From: Bacteroidota bacterium
GTDB taxonomy: Bacteria; Bacteroidota; Bacteroidia; Chitinophagales; Chitinophagaceae
Direction of reading: 5' to 3'
Length of the DNA stretch: 46,680 nt
Assembly (NCBI GenBank): GCA_029561255.1
Contig: JAKQJH010000367.1
Location: 1 to 46,680 of the forward strand
Below are positions 8,803 to 17,287 of the stretch, piece after piece (position 1 is the stretch's first letter; each line of letters starts with the position of its first letter). The translations under genes and the position numbers were made by a program. The notes beneath the pieces are model-generated. The model saw nothing but the letters and a program-made list of their open reading frames with translations. It was not told the DNA's origin and ran no database searches.

Positions 8803-8841
8803 CCGGGCAGGCCTGTATAATTGCAGGCGCCGGATTTTTTT
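8803..8841 (+). terminator. Terminator-like hairpin with T7 run, no obvious upstream gene
   Basis: GCCTG (8811-8815) pairs with CAGGC (8824-8828) around an 8-base loop. An outer CCGG/CCGG pairing (8803-8806 with 8830-8833) is separated by a small internal loop. Seven T residues follow at 8835-8841. No plus-strand gene precedes it within this region. It may stop antisense transcription, end an unrecognised small RNA, or be a structure in the leader of the minus-strand gene. Confidence 0.4.
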
Positions 8842-9222
8842 GCGGTTTGGGGTTGCGATACGTTTGTTTACAATGCAACCGGTATGGTTTTCCATCGGAT
8901 TCAAAAAATTGATTTTTAGAATATTGGTTGAGACTTCAATTGAACTTTTACAGCCCATTCTGAATCTCTATACTAATTTCTTAACTCTGCGTTTGATTTC
9001 CTATGAAATAGCTAAAATAATGCCATAGTGTTCTTGAAATCGAGTGTAGGTACTCACATTTTATTAGTACAATGTGCAAAACTCTTTGCGTGTAAATTCA
9101 GGGAAATTACCATAGGTAAAATCCATTGATTCAGATTTGTTTTTTGCAATAGTTCAATCGTTATTAAACAATGATTGTGATCAATTTTAAAACTGATTTT
9201 TTACATCAGCAGTTACTCTGAT

Positions 9223-9230
9223 TATTTTTG
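9223..9230 (+). promoter_or_regulatory. Candidate -7 element for the polysaccharide cluster
   Basis: TATTTTTG matches TAnnTTTG exactly. The expected -33 position 20 bases upstream reads TTTT rather than TTTG, so the match is incomplete. A start site would fall inside the palindrome at 9234-9250, leaving a leader of about 460 bases before the first gene. Confidence 0.4.
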
Positions 9231-9233
9231 TAG

Positions 9234-9250
9234 TCGAAGTACTACTTCGA
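9234..9250. promoter_or_regulatory. Perfect 17-bp palindrome at the predicted start site (operator candidate)
   Basis: TCGAAGTA and TACTTCGA are perfect inverted repeats around a single central C. The site begins four bases after the candidate -7 element, where a repressor would block initiation. It could instead form a hairpin at the extreme 5' end of the transcript. No regulator gene for it is recognised in the window. Confidence 0.45.
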
Positions 9251-9699
9251 AAAAACACGGCGGGGGATTCGGGATTTTTGAGAAATCTTAATCCTGTATA
9301 CGGTCTGTAGGGATCAATATTTTATAAAAAATCCGGCTTTATTGGTCCAGGTGCCGCGGTCTGGCGCTATAGTAAAATGTGCACAAATCATTCAGAATCA
9401 GAATTAGCAGTAAATACTTACCGGGAAATCAGGAAATACCTTATACGTAGTTTTACTATGGCCTAGGTAAAAATTCAGGGAAAACCACATTTTTTTTTCG
9501 TAAACACTACACGATTTCATTTATGATTTGTATCTTGTACTCGAATTGGCCGTATATCGCTGATTATCTTGCAGTACGACCGTATCCTTTAATCCTTCGT
9601 AAAGCCCCGCATGTACCTTCATCCTTCGCAAAACCACTGATTCAAGTTAAGCTGATTGGTAGTACAATAAATTAGCCCTAAAGGCTTAAATGGAAACAT

Positions 9700-10473
9700 A
9701 TGCAGTTAACTTTTTTAAGGCGGGTTTGTGTACCAGTAATGGTGTTAGTTTTTCTGGCTTCCTGTGTGGATACCCGGAAAGCCACTTATTTCAATGGAGT
9801 GAATACGGGTACAATCAATGAAAAAACACCTGTCCCGGAATCAATCATAAGGCCCAATGACTTACTGAGCATTACCGTTTCCAGTCTGAATCCGGAAGCA
9901 ACGGCTGTATTCAATGCACCGAATAATGCCATCAATCAGCCGGGTGGAGGCGCCTCCGGTTACCTGGTCAATGCCGATGGTACGATTCAATTTCCTTTGC
10001 TGGGTAGTATCCAGACCGCTGGACTGACGAAGGAGCAATTGAAAGATAAAATCCGTAAATCGATTGTGGATCGCCAGGAACTGAAAGATCCGATTGTTTC
10101 CATCCGCTATCTGAATTTCAGGGTAACGGTTCTTGGAGAAGTCAGGAACCCTACTGTGCTGACCATTCCAAATGAAAAAATCTCCCTGCTGGAAGCCATT
10201 GGCCTGGCCGGAGACCTGACCATCTATGCAAAAAGAGATAATGTCCTTATTATCCGTGAGGAAAACGGGCTTAAAAATATTCAGCGGATCAATCTGAATT
10301 CAAATGAACTGCTGACATCACCGTACTATTACCTGAAATCCGATGACGTGGTCTATGTGGAACCGAATAAATCGCGTGTAGCGTCTGCCAACAGTAATTC
10401 ACAATGGGTGCCAATCGCCCTTAGTATGTTATCGTTTGGTGTGATCGTTGTAGACCGGTTAGTTAATAATTAA
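9700..10473 (+). CDS. Polysaccharide export outer membrane lipoprotein (OPX/Wza-like)
   Basis: The protein has 257 residues. It starts with a lipoprotein signal peptide and lipobox (VFLASC, Cys about residue 22). The Poly_export domain follows (PESIIRPNDLLSITVSSLNP, then GYLVNADGTIQFPLLGSI). One SLBB/soluble ligand-binding domain follows (VTVLGEVRNPTVLTIPNEKI ... LLEAIGLAGDLT). A hydrophobic C-terminal helix (VPIALSMLSFGVIVVDRLV) ends the protein, as in Bacteroidota OPX proteins. It should form the outer-membrane part of the export channel together with the Wzc-like protein encoded 14 bases downstream. It is the first gene of the cluster. Confidence 0.93.
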   Translation: MQLTFLRRVCVPVMVLVFLASCVDTRKATYFNGVNTGTINEKTPVPESIIRPNDLLSITVSSLNPEATAVFNAPNNAINQPGGGASGYLVNADGTIQFPLLGSIQTAGLTKEQLKDKIRKSIVDRQELKDPIVSIRYLNFRVTVLGEVRNPTVLTIPNEKISLLEAIGLAGDLTIYAKRDNVLIIREENGLKNIQRINLNSNELLTSPYYYLKSDDVVYVEPNKSRVASANSNSQWVPIALSMLSFGVIVVDRLVNN

Positions 10474-10487
10474 GAACCCAGAAAACT

Positions 10488-12839
10488 ATGCACACATTTC
10501 CTAAAAAAGGTCAGCCAGACCAGGAAAAAAATGTATTGAGCCAGGCTTGGTTCAAGTATTTTCCTTATTGGCCCCTCTTCCTGATTCTACTGGTTATTGC
10601 CGGGGCAGGCGCTTGGTTCTATGTCAGGTACAAAACCAGCCCTTATTACATCGCTACCGCTTCCATTCTGATCAAGGATGAGAAGAAAGGTCAGGATGAG
10701 GCCAAAATGCTGGAATCACTGAATCAGTTATCTGCCAAAAAAATTATCGAAAACGAAATCGAAGTGATCCGGTCCAGGGAATTGCTTTCCCAGGTGGCCA
10801 GGAAACTTCATCTCTATGCGCCTATTTACGAAAAACATAAAGTATTACCCCTTTCCGGTTATACTTCTTCCCCGGTACGGATACAGGCCAATAACCCTGA
10901 TTCGCTGGTGACGAATGTTGGAGATGTGTACTTTACCATGGATAGTTCCAGGACCCATGTGGTGATTAAAGGGGAAGCGTATCCACTCAATAAATGGGTT
11001 TCCACTCCTTACGGTAATTTACGTTTTGTACCTAATAATATAACAGGGTATTTACCGGCTCAGCCCTTTTATTTTAACCTGGTGGATCCTAAAAAAATTG
11101 CCACTTACCTACAGGGAAGTCTGACAGCCGTTTCAGTCAGCAAACTGTCTTCTGTAATCAGTTTAAAAATTACAGACGAAAACGCAAAAAAGGCGGAGGA
11201 TATCCTCAATGCACTGATCGTTTCTTATAATGAAGCGGCACTGAATGACAAAAATACCCTGGCCGCCAATACCCTGGCCTTTGTACAGGAGCGGTTAAAG
11301 TTTGTGGAAAAAGACCTTGACTCCATCGAGCAAAAATTGCAGCAATATAAAGCAAATCAGGGGGCGATTGATATCGGTTCACAAGGAACGCTTTTTCTTG
11401 AAAACGTCAGTGCCATCAGTCAGAAACTCGGGGATGTGAATGTTCAGGCGGATGTACTCGACCAAGTGGAAAAATATGTCACTTCCAAAGATAAATCGGG
11501 CAGTATTGTTCCTTCCACAGTTGGGGTAAATGACCCCTTGCTCACTAAACTGGTGAATGACCTTTATACCAACGAACTGGAGTATGACAAGCTGATCAGA
11601 ACCACGGGGCCTAATAACCCGATGGCACTCACTCTGAAAAGTGAGATTGATAAAATGAAACCCAGTATTCTGGAGAATATACGGAATCAGAAAACAGGTA
11701 TTAAAGCCAATCGGGATAACCTGAACTCCCTGAACAGCCGTTATTCATCCTTACTCAGCAGCATACCTAAGAAGGAACGTGATCTCGTGGAGATCAGCCG
11801 TCAGCAAAATATTAAGACCAGCGTATATAATTTCCTCCTTCAGAAATACGAGGAAACCGCCATGTCCCTGCAATCTTCCATCGCGGATAGCCGGGTGGTG
11901 GACAGTGCGCTGTCCTTCGGCCCGATCAATCCGGGCAAGAAAATTTACATGATTGCCGGTTTTCTGGCATTAATTCTGGGAATCGGACTGGTTACTGCCA
12001 ACGAAATGTTGAAAAGAACCATCCTGTTCAGGCATGAAATAGAGGCATTTACCTCCATTCCAGTGGTTGGAGAGATTGTTCATGATGATTCCGGTGAAGC
12101 TATTGTTATCGGACCTGGTAAAAGAACCTTTATTGCAGAGCAATTCCGGAATCTCCGTACTTCCCTGCCATATCTTGGGATCAAGAACAATAAAAAGAAA
12201 ATTCTGGTGACTTCAACGGTCTCCGGGGAAGGAAAAAGCTTTGTGGTGGCGAACCTGGCAGTTAGCCTGGCCCTGGCAGGTAAAAAGGTGATCGTGCTGG
12301 AATTTGACCTGAGTGATCCGACCCTGTGCGATAAACTCGGATTTACCAACGTGAACAAAGGGATTAAAGATTACCTGAATGGAGATGCAGAACCGGAAGA
12401 TGTGATCAGAAGGACGTCCGCACACGAAAATCTGTTTATCATGCCGGCAGGTCGTCCGCTTCCGGACAATCCTTCAGAGCTGATCATGAGTGAAAAAGTA
12501 CCCGAACTGCTGCAATACCTTTCCGATATATTTGATTATATCGTGGTGGATTCTGCCCCGGTTGGTCTTTTATCAGACGCGTATGTGTTATCGGCCTATT
12601 GTGATGCGACCTTGTATGTCATCCGGCATAAACATACCCGAAAAGTGTCGGTGCAGCGGTTGGATGCCAATAACAAGATCAATGAACTGAAGAATATGGC
12701 CATTGTGTTCAATGGGGTGAAATCAAGAGGATTCAGTAAAAATGGATATGGATATGGATACGGCTACGGCTATATTCATAATGAAAAAAGAGATAAAGTA
12801 AAGAAGAATAAATCGACCGTTTCTCAGGAAAGAAGTTAG
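10488..12839 (+). CDS. Wzc-like polysaccharide co-polymerase / tyrosine autokinase
   Basis: The 783-residue protein has a Wzz domain after an N-terminal membrane helix (YWPLFLILLVIAGAGAWFYV). A long periplasmic coiled region and GNVR domain lead to a second membrane helix (KIYMIAGFLALILGIGLVTA). A cytoplasmic BY-kinase domain follows, with Walker A SGEGKS (Lys about 583), Walker A' VLEFDLSDP and Walker B YIVVDSAP. A tyrosine-rich tail (GYGYGYGYGY, about residues 753-763) is the expected autophosphorylation cluster. It controls chain length and export by cycling phosphorylation. The cytoplasmic phosphatase partner is not obvious in the window. The tail is encoded by near-repeated GGATAT/GGCTAC codons. 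Confidence 0.94.
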   Translation: MHTFPKKGQPDQEKNVLSQAWFKYFPYWPLFLILLVIAGAGAWFYVRYKTSPYYIATASILIKDEKKGQDEAKMLESLNQLSAKKIIENEIEVIRSRELLSQVARKLHLYAPIYEKHKVLPLSGYTSSPVRIQANNPDSLVTNVGDVYFTMDSSRTHVVIKGEAYPLNKWVSTPYGNLRFVPNNITGYLPAQPFYFNLVDPKKIATYLQGSLTAVSVSKLSSVISLKITDENAKKAEDILNALIVSYNEAALNDKNTLAANTLAFVQERLKFVEKDLDSIEQKLQQYKANQGAIDIGSQGTLFLENVSAISQKLGDVNVQADVLDQVEKYVTSKDKSGSIVPSTVGVNDPLLTKLVNDLYTNELEYDKLIRTTGPNNPMALTLKSEIDKMKPSILENIRNQKTGIKANRDNLNSLNSRYSSLLSSIPKKERDLVEISRQQNIKTSVYNFLLQKYEETAMSLQSSIADSRVVDSALSFGPINPGKKIYMIAGFLALILGIGLVTANEMLKRTILFRHEIEAFTSIPVVGEIVHDDSGEAIVIGPGKRTFIAEQFRNLRTSLPYLGIKNNKKKILVTSTVSGEGKSFVVANLAVSLALAGKKVIVLEFDLSDPTLCDKLGFTNVNKGIKDYLNGDAEPEDVIRRTSAHENLFIMPAGRPLPDNPSELIMSEKVPELLQYLSDIFDYIVVDSAPVGLLSDAYVLSAYCDATLYVIRHKHTRKVSVQRLDANNKINELKNMAIVFNGVKSRGFSKNGYGYGYGYGYIHNEKRDKVKKNKSTVSQERS

Positions 12840-12994
12840 ATAGGATAGATTAGCCGACAGGTGTTGTTATGTAGAATGGATGTATTTTAAAATGGCGCTG
12901 TTTTCGTCACCATTGTGACTGATGAAGGCGAAGCCGTACCCCGTTCCGTGCAAAAACCAGTTAAGGCAGAGAAATCAATGCTGTGAATGACCCG

Positions 12995-13011
12995 TAGAAT
13001 TAAAAATTCTA
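12995..13011 (+). other. Hairpin in the spacer before the UpxY-like gene
   Basis: TAGAATT (12995-13001) and AATTCTA (13005-13011) form a 7-bp hairpin with a 3-base loop, about 30 bases before ATG 13043. The 203-base spacer also has GTCAC-CATT-GTGAC near 12905. No T-run follows the hairpin, so it is not a normal terminator. It may protect or pause the transcript. Confidence 0.35.
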
Positions 13012-13042
13012 TTGATTTAAGTGTTTTGTTAAACCTGGTTTT

Positions 13043-13594
13043 ATGAACGAAAGTAAAAATTGGTACGCTGTTTACACCCGTCCCAGATGTGAAAAGAAAG
13101 TGGCAGAGCAGCTGTCACGAAAGAAAATCGAATGCTATTGCCCGATCAATAAAGTGGTCAGGCAATGGAGTGACCGGAAAAAAGTGGTTTTTGAACCGCT
13201 TTTTGCCACCTATGTTTTTGTAAATGCTGCCGAAACTGAACTGGCCCAACTGAAACAGTTGGACGGCGTGGTGAATCTTGTATACTGGTTGCAAAGACCG
13301 GCGGTGATTCCTGAGCGCGAAATTGAGGCCATCCGGCACTTTCTTCAGGATAATATTAATGTGACTCTTCAGAAAACGACGATCAACATATCGGACCGTG
13401 TCCGGATCATCAGTGGCCCCCTTATGGCACATGAAGGCAATGTCCTTTCTGTGAAAAGCAGGACCGTTAAATTGTCACTTCCTTCACTGGGATACCTCAT
13501 GATTGCTGAAGTGCAATCGGCCAGTGTTGAAGTACTCTTGCCAAGAGGGTTGACCATGCCCGGACTGGAATATCCGTTACTGGCTTCCAAATAA
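13043..13594 (+). CDS. UpxY/LoaP-like NusG-family transcription antiterminator
   Basis: This 183-residue protein has an N-terminal NGN domain (WYAVYTRPRCEKKVAEQL, CYCPINKVVRQWSDRKKVV, PLFATYVFV) and a C-terminal KOW-like domain (DRVRIISGPLMAHEGNVLSV). In Bacteroides, UpxY proteins bind RNA polymerase and allow read-through of the long capsule operon. This copy is third in its cluster rather than first, with spacers of 203 and 156 bases on either side. It is most likely a dedicated positive regulator of this 36-kb cluster, not the housekeeping NusG, which would have conserved neighbours (secE, rplK) that are absent here. Confidence 0.87.
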   Translation: MNESKNWYAVYTRPRCEKKVAEQLSRKKIECYCPINKVVRQWSDRKKVVFEPLFATYVFVNAAETELAQLKQLDGVVNLVYWLQRPAVIPEREIEAIRHFLQDNINVTLQKTTINISDRVRIISGPLMAHEGNVLSVKSRTVKLSLPSLGYLMIAEVQSASVEVLLPRGLTMPGLEYPLLASK

Positions 13595-13750
13595 TCAACC
13601 GGCCCATCTTCCGGCTATTGGTTATTTTTGAGAGATAATTAGAAAGTGTGAATTAAAACGGCAATCTTTGTTGCCCGATCCTGTACCATCATTAGATACT
13701 GCTGCAATGACTATTGTGGCTGGCAGGATCTGTAAACTATGTAAATCTTA

Positions 13751-15118
13751 ATGTTAAGCAGTCTAACCAAGCCGGTTTCCTTTATTAAAAGTCTGGTCAA
13801 TAAAGGGCACGACCGGAGTATCAATGCCAAAAAAAACATCCTGGCTTCCTTTATTATCAAAGGAGGAAGTATTGCGATCAGCCTGGTATCGGTTCCTTTA
13901 ACGATTCATTGGGTCCACCCGGATCAGTACGGCATCTGGCTTACGCTCAGTTCACTGGTCAGCTGGTTCAGTTTTTTTGATATCGGATTTGGGAATGGCT
14001 TACGTAATAAATTTGCGGAAGCCAAGGCTAAAGGCGAGCATGAACTGGCCCGTATTTATGTGAGTACCACCTACGCGATTCTCAGTATTATCAGTGGATT
14101 TATCCTGATTCTTTTTATATGCGTAAATCCATTTCTTGACTGGGCCATTATCCTGAATGCCCCCAGGACAATGAGTGCTGAACTTGGATTGCTGGCACTG
14201 ATTGTATTTGGCTTCTTTTCAATCGACTTTGTACTTCAGCTTATTGCCACCATTCTGAATGCCGATCAGCAGCCCGCAAAAGCTTCCTTATTCAGTTTTT
14301 TAGGGGGCCTGCTTTCTTTGATTATTATATTTATACTGACCCAGACAACAAAGGGTAACCTGATTTACCTCGGTCTGAGTTTTGTCGGCACCCAACTGGT
14401 AGTGCTCCTGGTGGCTACTATCTGGCTTTTTTCGGGTAAATACAAGCCCTATGCCCCTTCCCTGAAATTTGTACATTTTAAGTACGCAAGAGGCCTGATG
14501 ACCCTGGGATTGAAATTCTTCATTATCCAGATTGCGTTTATAGTGGTGTATGAAACCACCATCATTATTATAGCCCAGCTCGATCAGTCACAGGTGACTC
14601 CCTACAATATCGCTTTTAAGTATTTCAGTGTCATCCCCATGATTTTTGGGATTATTATGGTTCCTTTCTGGAGTGCCTATACCGAGGCGTATGTTAAAAA
14701 GGAAATGGACTGGATTCGTTCCACCATGAAAAAACTCATTACCATCTGGGGCTTTTTCACCATTATGGGTATTGTGATGTTGCTCGTTTCAGATAAAGTA
14801 TATGAGCTGTGGGTGGGACCTGAAATCAAAGTTCCGTTTACTTTGTCCCTGGCCATTGTTACCTATATTATTGTGAATGCCTGGTGTACTATTTATTCTG
14901 TTTTCCTGAATGGCGTGGGAAAATTAAAACTGCAGTTTTACAGCGGTATCATTGGTGCCCTGATCAATATCCCGCTCGCTATTTACATGGGTAAAAAATT
15001 CGGGGTTACCGGTGTGGTACTTTCCTCGCTCGTGCTGGCATTGGGTAACGCGCTCTGGTCGCCCGTCCAGTATAAGAAGATCATGAATAATACTGCTACA
15101 GGGATATGGAATCAATAA
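13751..15118 (+). CDS. Wzx-type oligosaccharide flippase
   Basis: The 455-residue protein is strongly hydrophobic throughout, with about 12 predicted membrane segments. It has the MOP-superfamily opening (ILASFIIKGGSIAISLVSVP, then VHPDQYGIWLTLSSLVSWFS, FFDIGFGNGLRNKFAEAKA). GNGLRNKFAEAKA is typical of the polysaccharide-biosynthesis MATE-like family. It should move lipid-linked repeat units across the inner membrane before polymerisation by the Wzy-like protein at 23851. It lies 26 bases before an acetyltransferase gene. Confidence 0.9.
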   Translation: MLSSLTKPVSFIKSLVNKGHDRSINAKKNILASFIIKGGSIAISLVSVPLTIHWVHPDQYGIWLTLSSLVSWFSFFDIGFGNGLRNKFAEAKAKGEHELARIYVSTTYAILSIISGFILILFICVNPFLDWAIILNAPRTMSAELGLLALIVFGFFSIDFVLQLIATILNADQQPAKASLFSFLGGLLSLIIIFILTQTTKGNLIYLGLSFVGTQLVVLLVATIWLFSGKYKPYAPSLKFVHFKYARGLMTLGLKFFIIQIAFIVVYETTIIIIAQLDQSQVTPYNIAFKYFSVIPMIFGIIMVPFWSAYTEAYVKKEMDWIRSTMKKLITIWGFFTIMGIVMLLVSDKVYELWVGPEIKVPFTLSLAIVTYIIVNAWCTIYSVFLNGVGKLKLQFYSGIIGALINIPLAIYMGKKFGVTGVVLSSLVLALGNALWSPVQYKKIMNNTATGIWNQ

Positions 15119-15144
15119 CCTATCTTATTCTAAAATGAAACGGT

Positions 15145-15789
15145 ATGAGTATCAGGCATGTCGGCATTATTGGAAATGGTGTTATCGGGAAACAACTGGA
15201 GCATTTAATTGCTGAAGGCCACAAAAGCGGTGACCTTTCTTTTACCTATTTTGATGATAGAATGTTTGCCAATAACGAACCTTCCAGTTACCCCCTGTTG
15301 GAATACACCAACGCCCAATTTACCAATCTTGAATTTTATATAGGACTGGGTTATAAATGTACAACGTTGAAAAGATCGGTTGCCGACCGGCTTTTTGAGG
15401 GCAATTTCCGCTTCCCCGCAGTGATTCATTATTCCGCCTGCCTGCATCCATCAGTTCATGTCGGAAACGGGGTCGTCATCTATCCGATGTGTAATCTTGG
15501 TTTTGATGTTAAAGTCGGGTATGGAAGCATTATTAATAAATCCTGTACCATCGCTCACGATTCAGTGATCGGGAAATGCTCTTTCCTGGCCCCTTCAATT
15601 ACTTTGTGCGGGGGTGTAAAAGTGGGCGATAATTGTTTCATCGGAGCTGGTACTATTGTGGCAGATAATGTCGTGATCGGGAATAACGTTACCGTTGGAA
15701 TAGGTTCGGTGATCACAAAGGATATTGCAGATGGATTGCAGGTGATCGGCAACCCGGCCAGGGTAGTGTCAGAACTTAATATCAGGTAA
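15145..15789 (+). CDS. NeuD/PglD-like sugar O- or N-acyltransferase
   Basis: The protein has 214 residues. An N-terminal nucleotide-sugar-binding Rossmann-like domain (HVGIIGNGVIGKQL) precedes a left-handed beta-helix of hexapeptide repeats from about residue 105 (VHVGNGVVIYP, KVGYGSIINKSCTIAHDSVI, GVKVGDNCFIGAGTIVADNV). IAHDSVIG carries the conserved catalytic His. Family members acetylate UDP- or CMP-linked amino sugars. A second member lies at 16592, and the two may act on different positions or sugars. The substrate is unknown; the 4-amino sugar made by the WecE-like enzyme is a candidate. Confidence 0.85.
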   Translation: MSIRHVGIIGNGVIGKQLEHLIAEGHKSGDLSFTYFDDRMFANNEPSSYPLLEYTNAQFTNLEFYIGLGYKCTTLKRSVADRLFEGNFRFPAVIHYSACLHPSVHVGNGVVIYPMCNLGFDVKVGYGSIINKSCTIAHDSVIGKCSFLAPSITLCGGVKVGDNCFIGAGTIVADNVVIGNNVTVGIGSVITKDIADGLQVIGNPARVVSELNIR

Positions 15790-15839
15790 TTACCGATTTA
15801 CTATAAACTCCCGGGAAAAATTTATATTTTGTCGCTCCT

Positions 15840-15869
15840 CCGGCTTGCCGCTTTTGCTTTGGCAACCGG
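15840..15869 (+). other. Stem-loop upstream of the WbqC-like gene
   Basis: CCGG-c-TTGCC (15840-15849) pairs with GGCAA-CCGG (15861-15869), giving nine base pairs with one bulged C and an 11-base loop. It lies 28 bases before ATG 15898 in a 108-base spacer. No U-run follows, so it is more likely a 5' structure or processing site than a terminator. Confidence 0.4.
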
Positions 15870-15897
15870 AATAAGCCTTTAATCCTGAATAAAAAAA

Positions 15898-16602
15898 ATG
15901 AAAAAAGTCGCGATATCACAATCTAACTATATCCCCTGGAAGGGATATTTTGATGCCATCAACGAAGTGGATGAATTTATGCTCTTTGATGACATGCAGT
16001 ATACCAAGAGGGATTGGCGGAACCGGAATAAAATAAAGACAAAGGAAGGGGCCAAATGGCTGACAGTTCCGGTGGAAGTAAAAGGGAAGTACTTTCAGAA
16101 AATAAATGAAACCCTGATCAGTGATCCGAAATGGGGTCAGGATCACTGGAATTCAATTTTGCACAATTACAATAAGGCTCCGTTTTTCAAAGACTATAAA
16201 GACATATTTGAGCCACTATACCTGGCCAGCCAGGAAGATCATCTCAGCCTGGTTAATTATAATTTTATAAAAGCCATATGTGAAATACTGGGGATCACCA
16301 CAAAGATCAGCTGGTCTTCCGCTTTTGAACTGAAAGAAGACCGGAATGAACGACTGGTGGATCTTTGTATGAAAACAGGGGCCACGGATTACTACTCCGG
16401 ACCGGCCGCCAAAGCCTATATGGATGTAAGCCTTTTTGAAAAGGAGAATATCCAGGTTCATTATTATGATTACAGCGGATACCCGGTTTACAATCAGTTG
16501 CATGGTGAGTTTGATCATGCGGTTAGTATCCTGGATCTCTTATTTTGTGAAGGTCCCGAATCAAAAAAATACATGAAAACCTTTGTTGAAAATGAAAAAT
16601 AA
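15898..16602 (+). CDS. WbqC family protein
   Basis: This 234-residue protein has the family opening KKVAISQSNYIPWKGYFDAI, then EFMLFDDMQYTKRDWRNRN and KWLTVPVEVKGKY. WbqC-like proteins are common in O-antigen and capsule clusters of Gram-negatives, often beside amino-sugar genes, but their reaction is not firmly established. Here it sits between two NeuD-like acetyltransferases and overlaps the next gene by 11 bases, which suggests coupled expression and a shared role in decorating an amino sugar. Confidence 0.88.
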   Translation: MKKVAISQSNYIPWKGYFDAINEVDEFMLFDDMQYTKRDWRNRNKIKTKEGAKWLTVPVEVKGKYFQKINETLISDPKWGQDHWNSILHNYNKAPFFKDYKDIFEPLYLASQEDHLSLVNYNFIKAICEILGITTKISWSSAFELKEDRNERLVDLCMKTGATDYYSGPAAKAYMDVSLFEKENIQVHYYDYSGYPVYNQLHGEFDHAVSILDLLFCEGPESKKYMKTFVENEK

Positions 16603-17269
16603 TAAGAAACAACTTGTTATTATTGGAAGCTCATCCAATGCAAGACTTGCGAAATTCTATTTTGACACCGATTCGGATCGTGAAGTGGTGGCTTTTGCAG
16701 TAAACAGGGACTATATTAAAGAAGCTACATTTGAAGGCCTTCCCGTGGTGGCATTGGAAGACCTGTCCGTTCATTATCCGCCAGACTCGTATGACGCGTT
16801 TGTGGCAGTAGGGTATAACCAGATGAATAAGGTCAGGGAAAAGCTATATAACGAGGCCAAAAACATAGGTTACCTATTGATCAACTATATCAGCTCACGC
16901 TGCACCTTTCTGTCGCAGTTTCCTGTAGGGGATAATTGTTTTATTTTGGAGGACAACACGATACAGCCCTATGTGAAGATTGGCAATAATGTGGTACTCT
17001 GGAGCGGCAATCATATCGGTCATGATGTTACGATTGGTGACCACTGCTATATTACTTCACAGGTGGTGATTTCCGGTTTTGTGGATGTGAAACCCTATTG
17101 TTTTCTGGGGGTGAATGCTACTATACGGGATGCAGTTACCATCGCCGAAGCAACCCTGGTGGGTGCCGGTGCTGTGATTATGAAAAGCACCGAAGAAAAA
17201 GGGGTATATTTACCTCCCCGCTCCACGATTTTCAATAAGAAAAGTGATGAGGTGGTTATCTCCTCCTGA
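16592..17269 (+). CDS. Second NeuD/PglD-like acetyltransferase
   Basis: I use ATG 16592 (225 residues) rather than the in-frame TTG at 16583, because MKNNKKQLVIIGSSSNARLA begins the conserved Rossmann-like domain directly. Hexapeptide repeats run from about residue 115 (IQPYVKIGNNVVLWSGNHIG, then HDVTIGDHCYITSQVVISG and EATLVGAGAVIMKS). NHIGHD carries the conserved His. The start lies within the end of the WbqC-like gene. It is distant in sequence from the first NeuD-like protein, so it is not a recent duplicate. Confidence 0.85.
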   Translation: MKNNKKQLVIIGSSSNARLAKFYFDTDSDREVVAFAVNRDYIKEATFEGLPVVALEDLSVHYPPDSYDAFVAVGYNQMNKVREKLYNEAKNIGYLLINYISSRCTFLSQFPVGDNCFILEDNTIQPYVKIGNNVVLWSGNHIGHDVTIGDHCYITSQVVISGFVDVKPYCFLGVNATIRDAVTIAEATLVGAGAVIMKSTEEKGVYLPPRSTIFNKKSDEVVISS

Positions 17270-17287
17270 AAATTGCGCTGATCTCCC

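Larger units (their letters stand above)
8702..9699. other. About 1 kb without genes, upstream of the polysaccharide cluster
   Basis: I find no credible CDS here. It holds the 5' flank of the minus-strand gene, a terminator-like hairpin (8803-8841), and a small palindrome TTACC-ATA-GGTAA (9107-9119). It also holds a candidate promoter and 17-bp palindrome (9223-9250). A leader of about 450 bases leads to ATG 9700. Within the leader ATAGTAAAA (9369-9377) and TTTTACTAT (9451-9459) could pair across 73 bases, and a T9 run lies at 9490-9498. A long structured leader fits control by a UpxY/NusG-type antiterminator, but that link is inference. Confidence 0.5.

Noticed and set aside
13043-13594. Housekeeping NusG
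   Set aside because: The protein has the UpxY/LoaP type sequence and lies in a polysaccharide cluster without secE or ribosomal protein genes.
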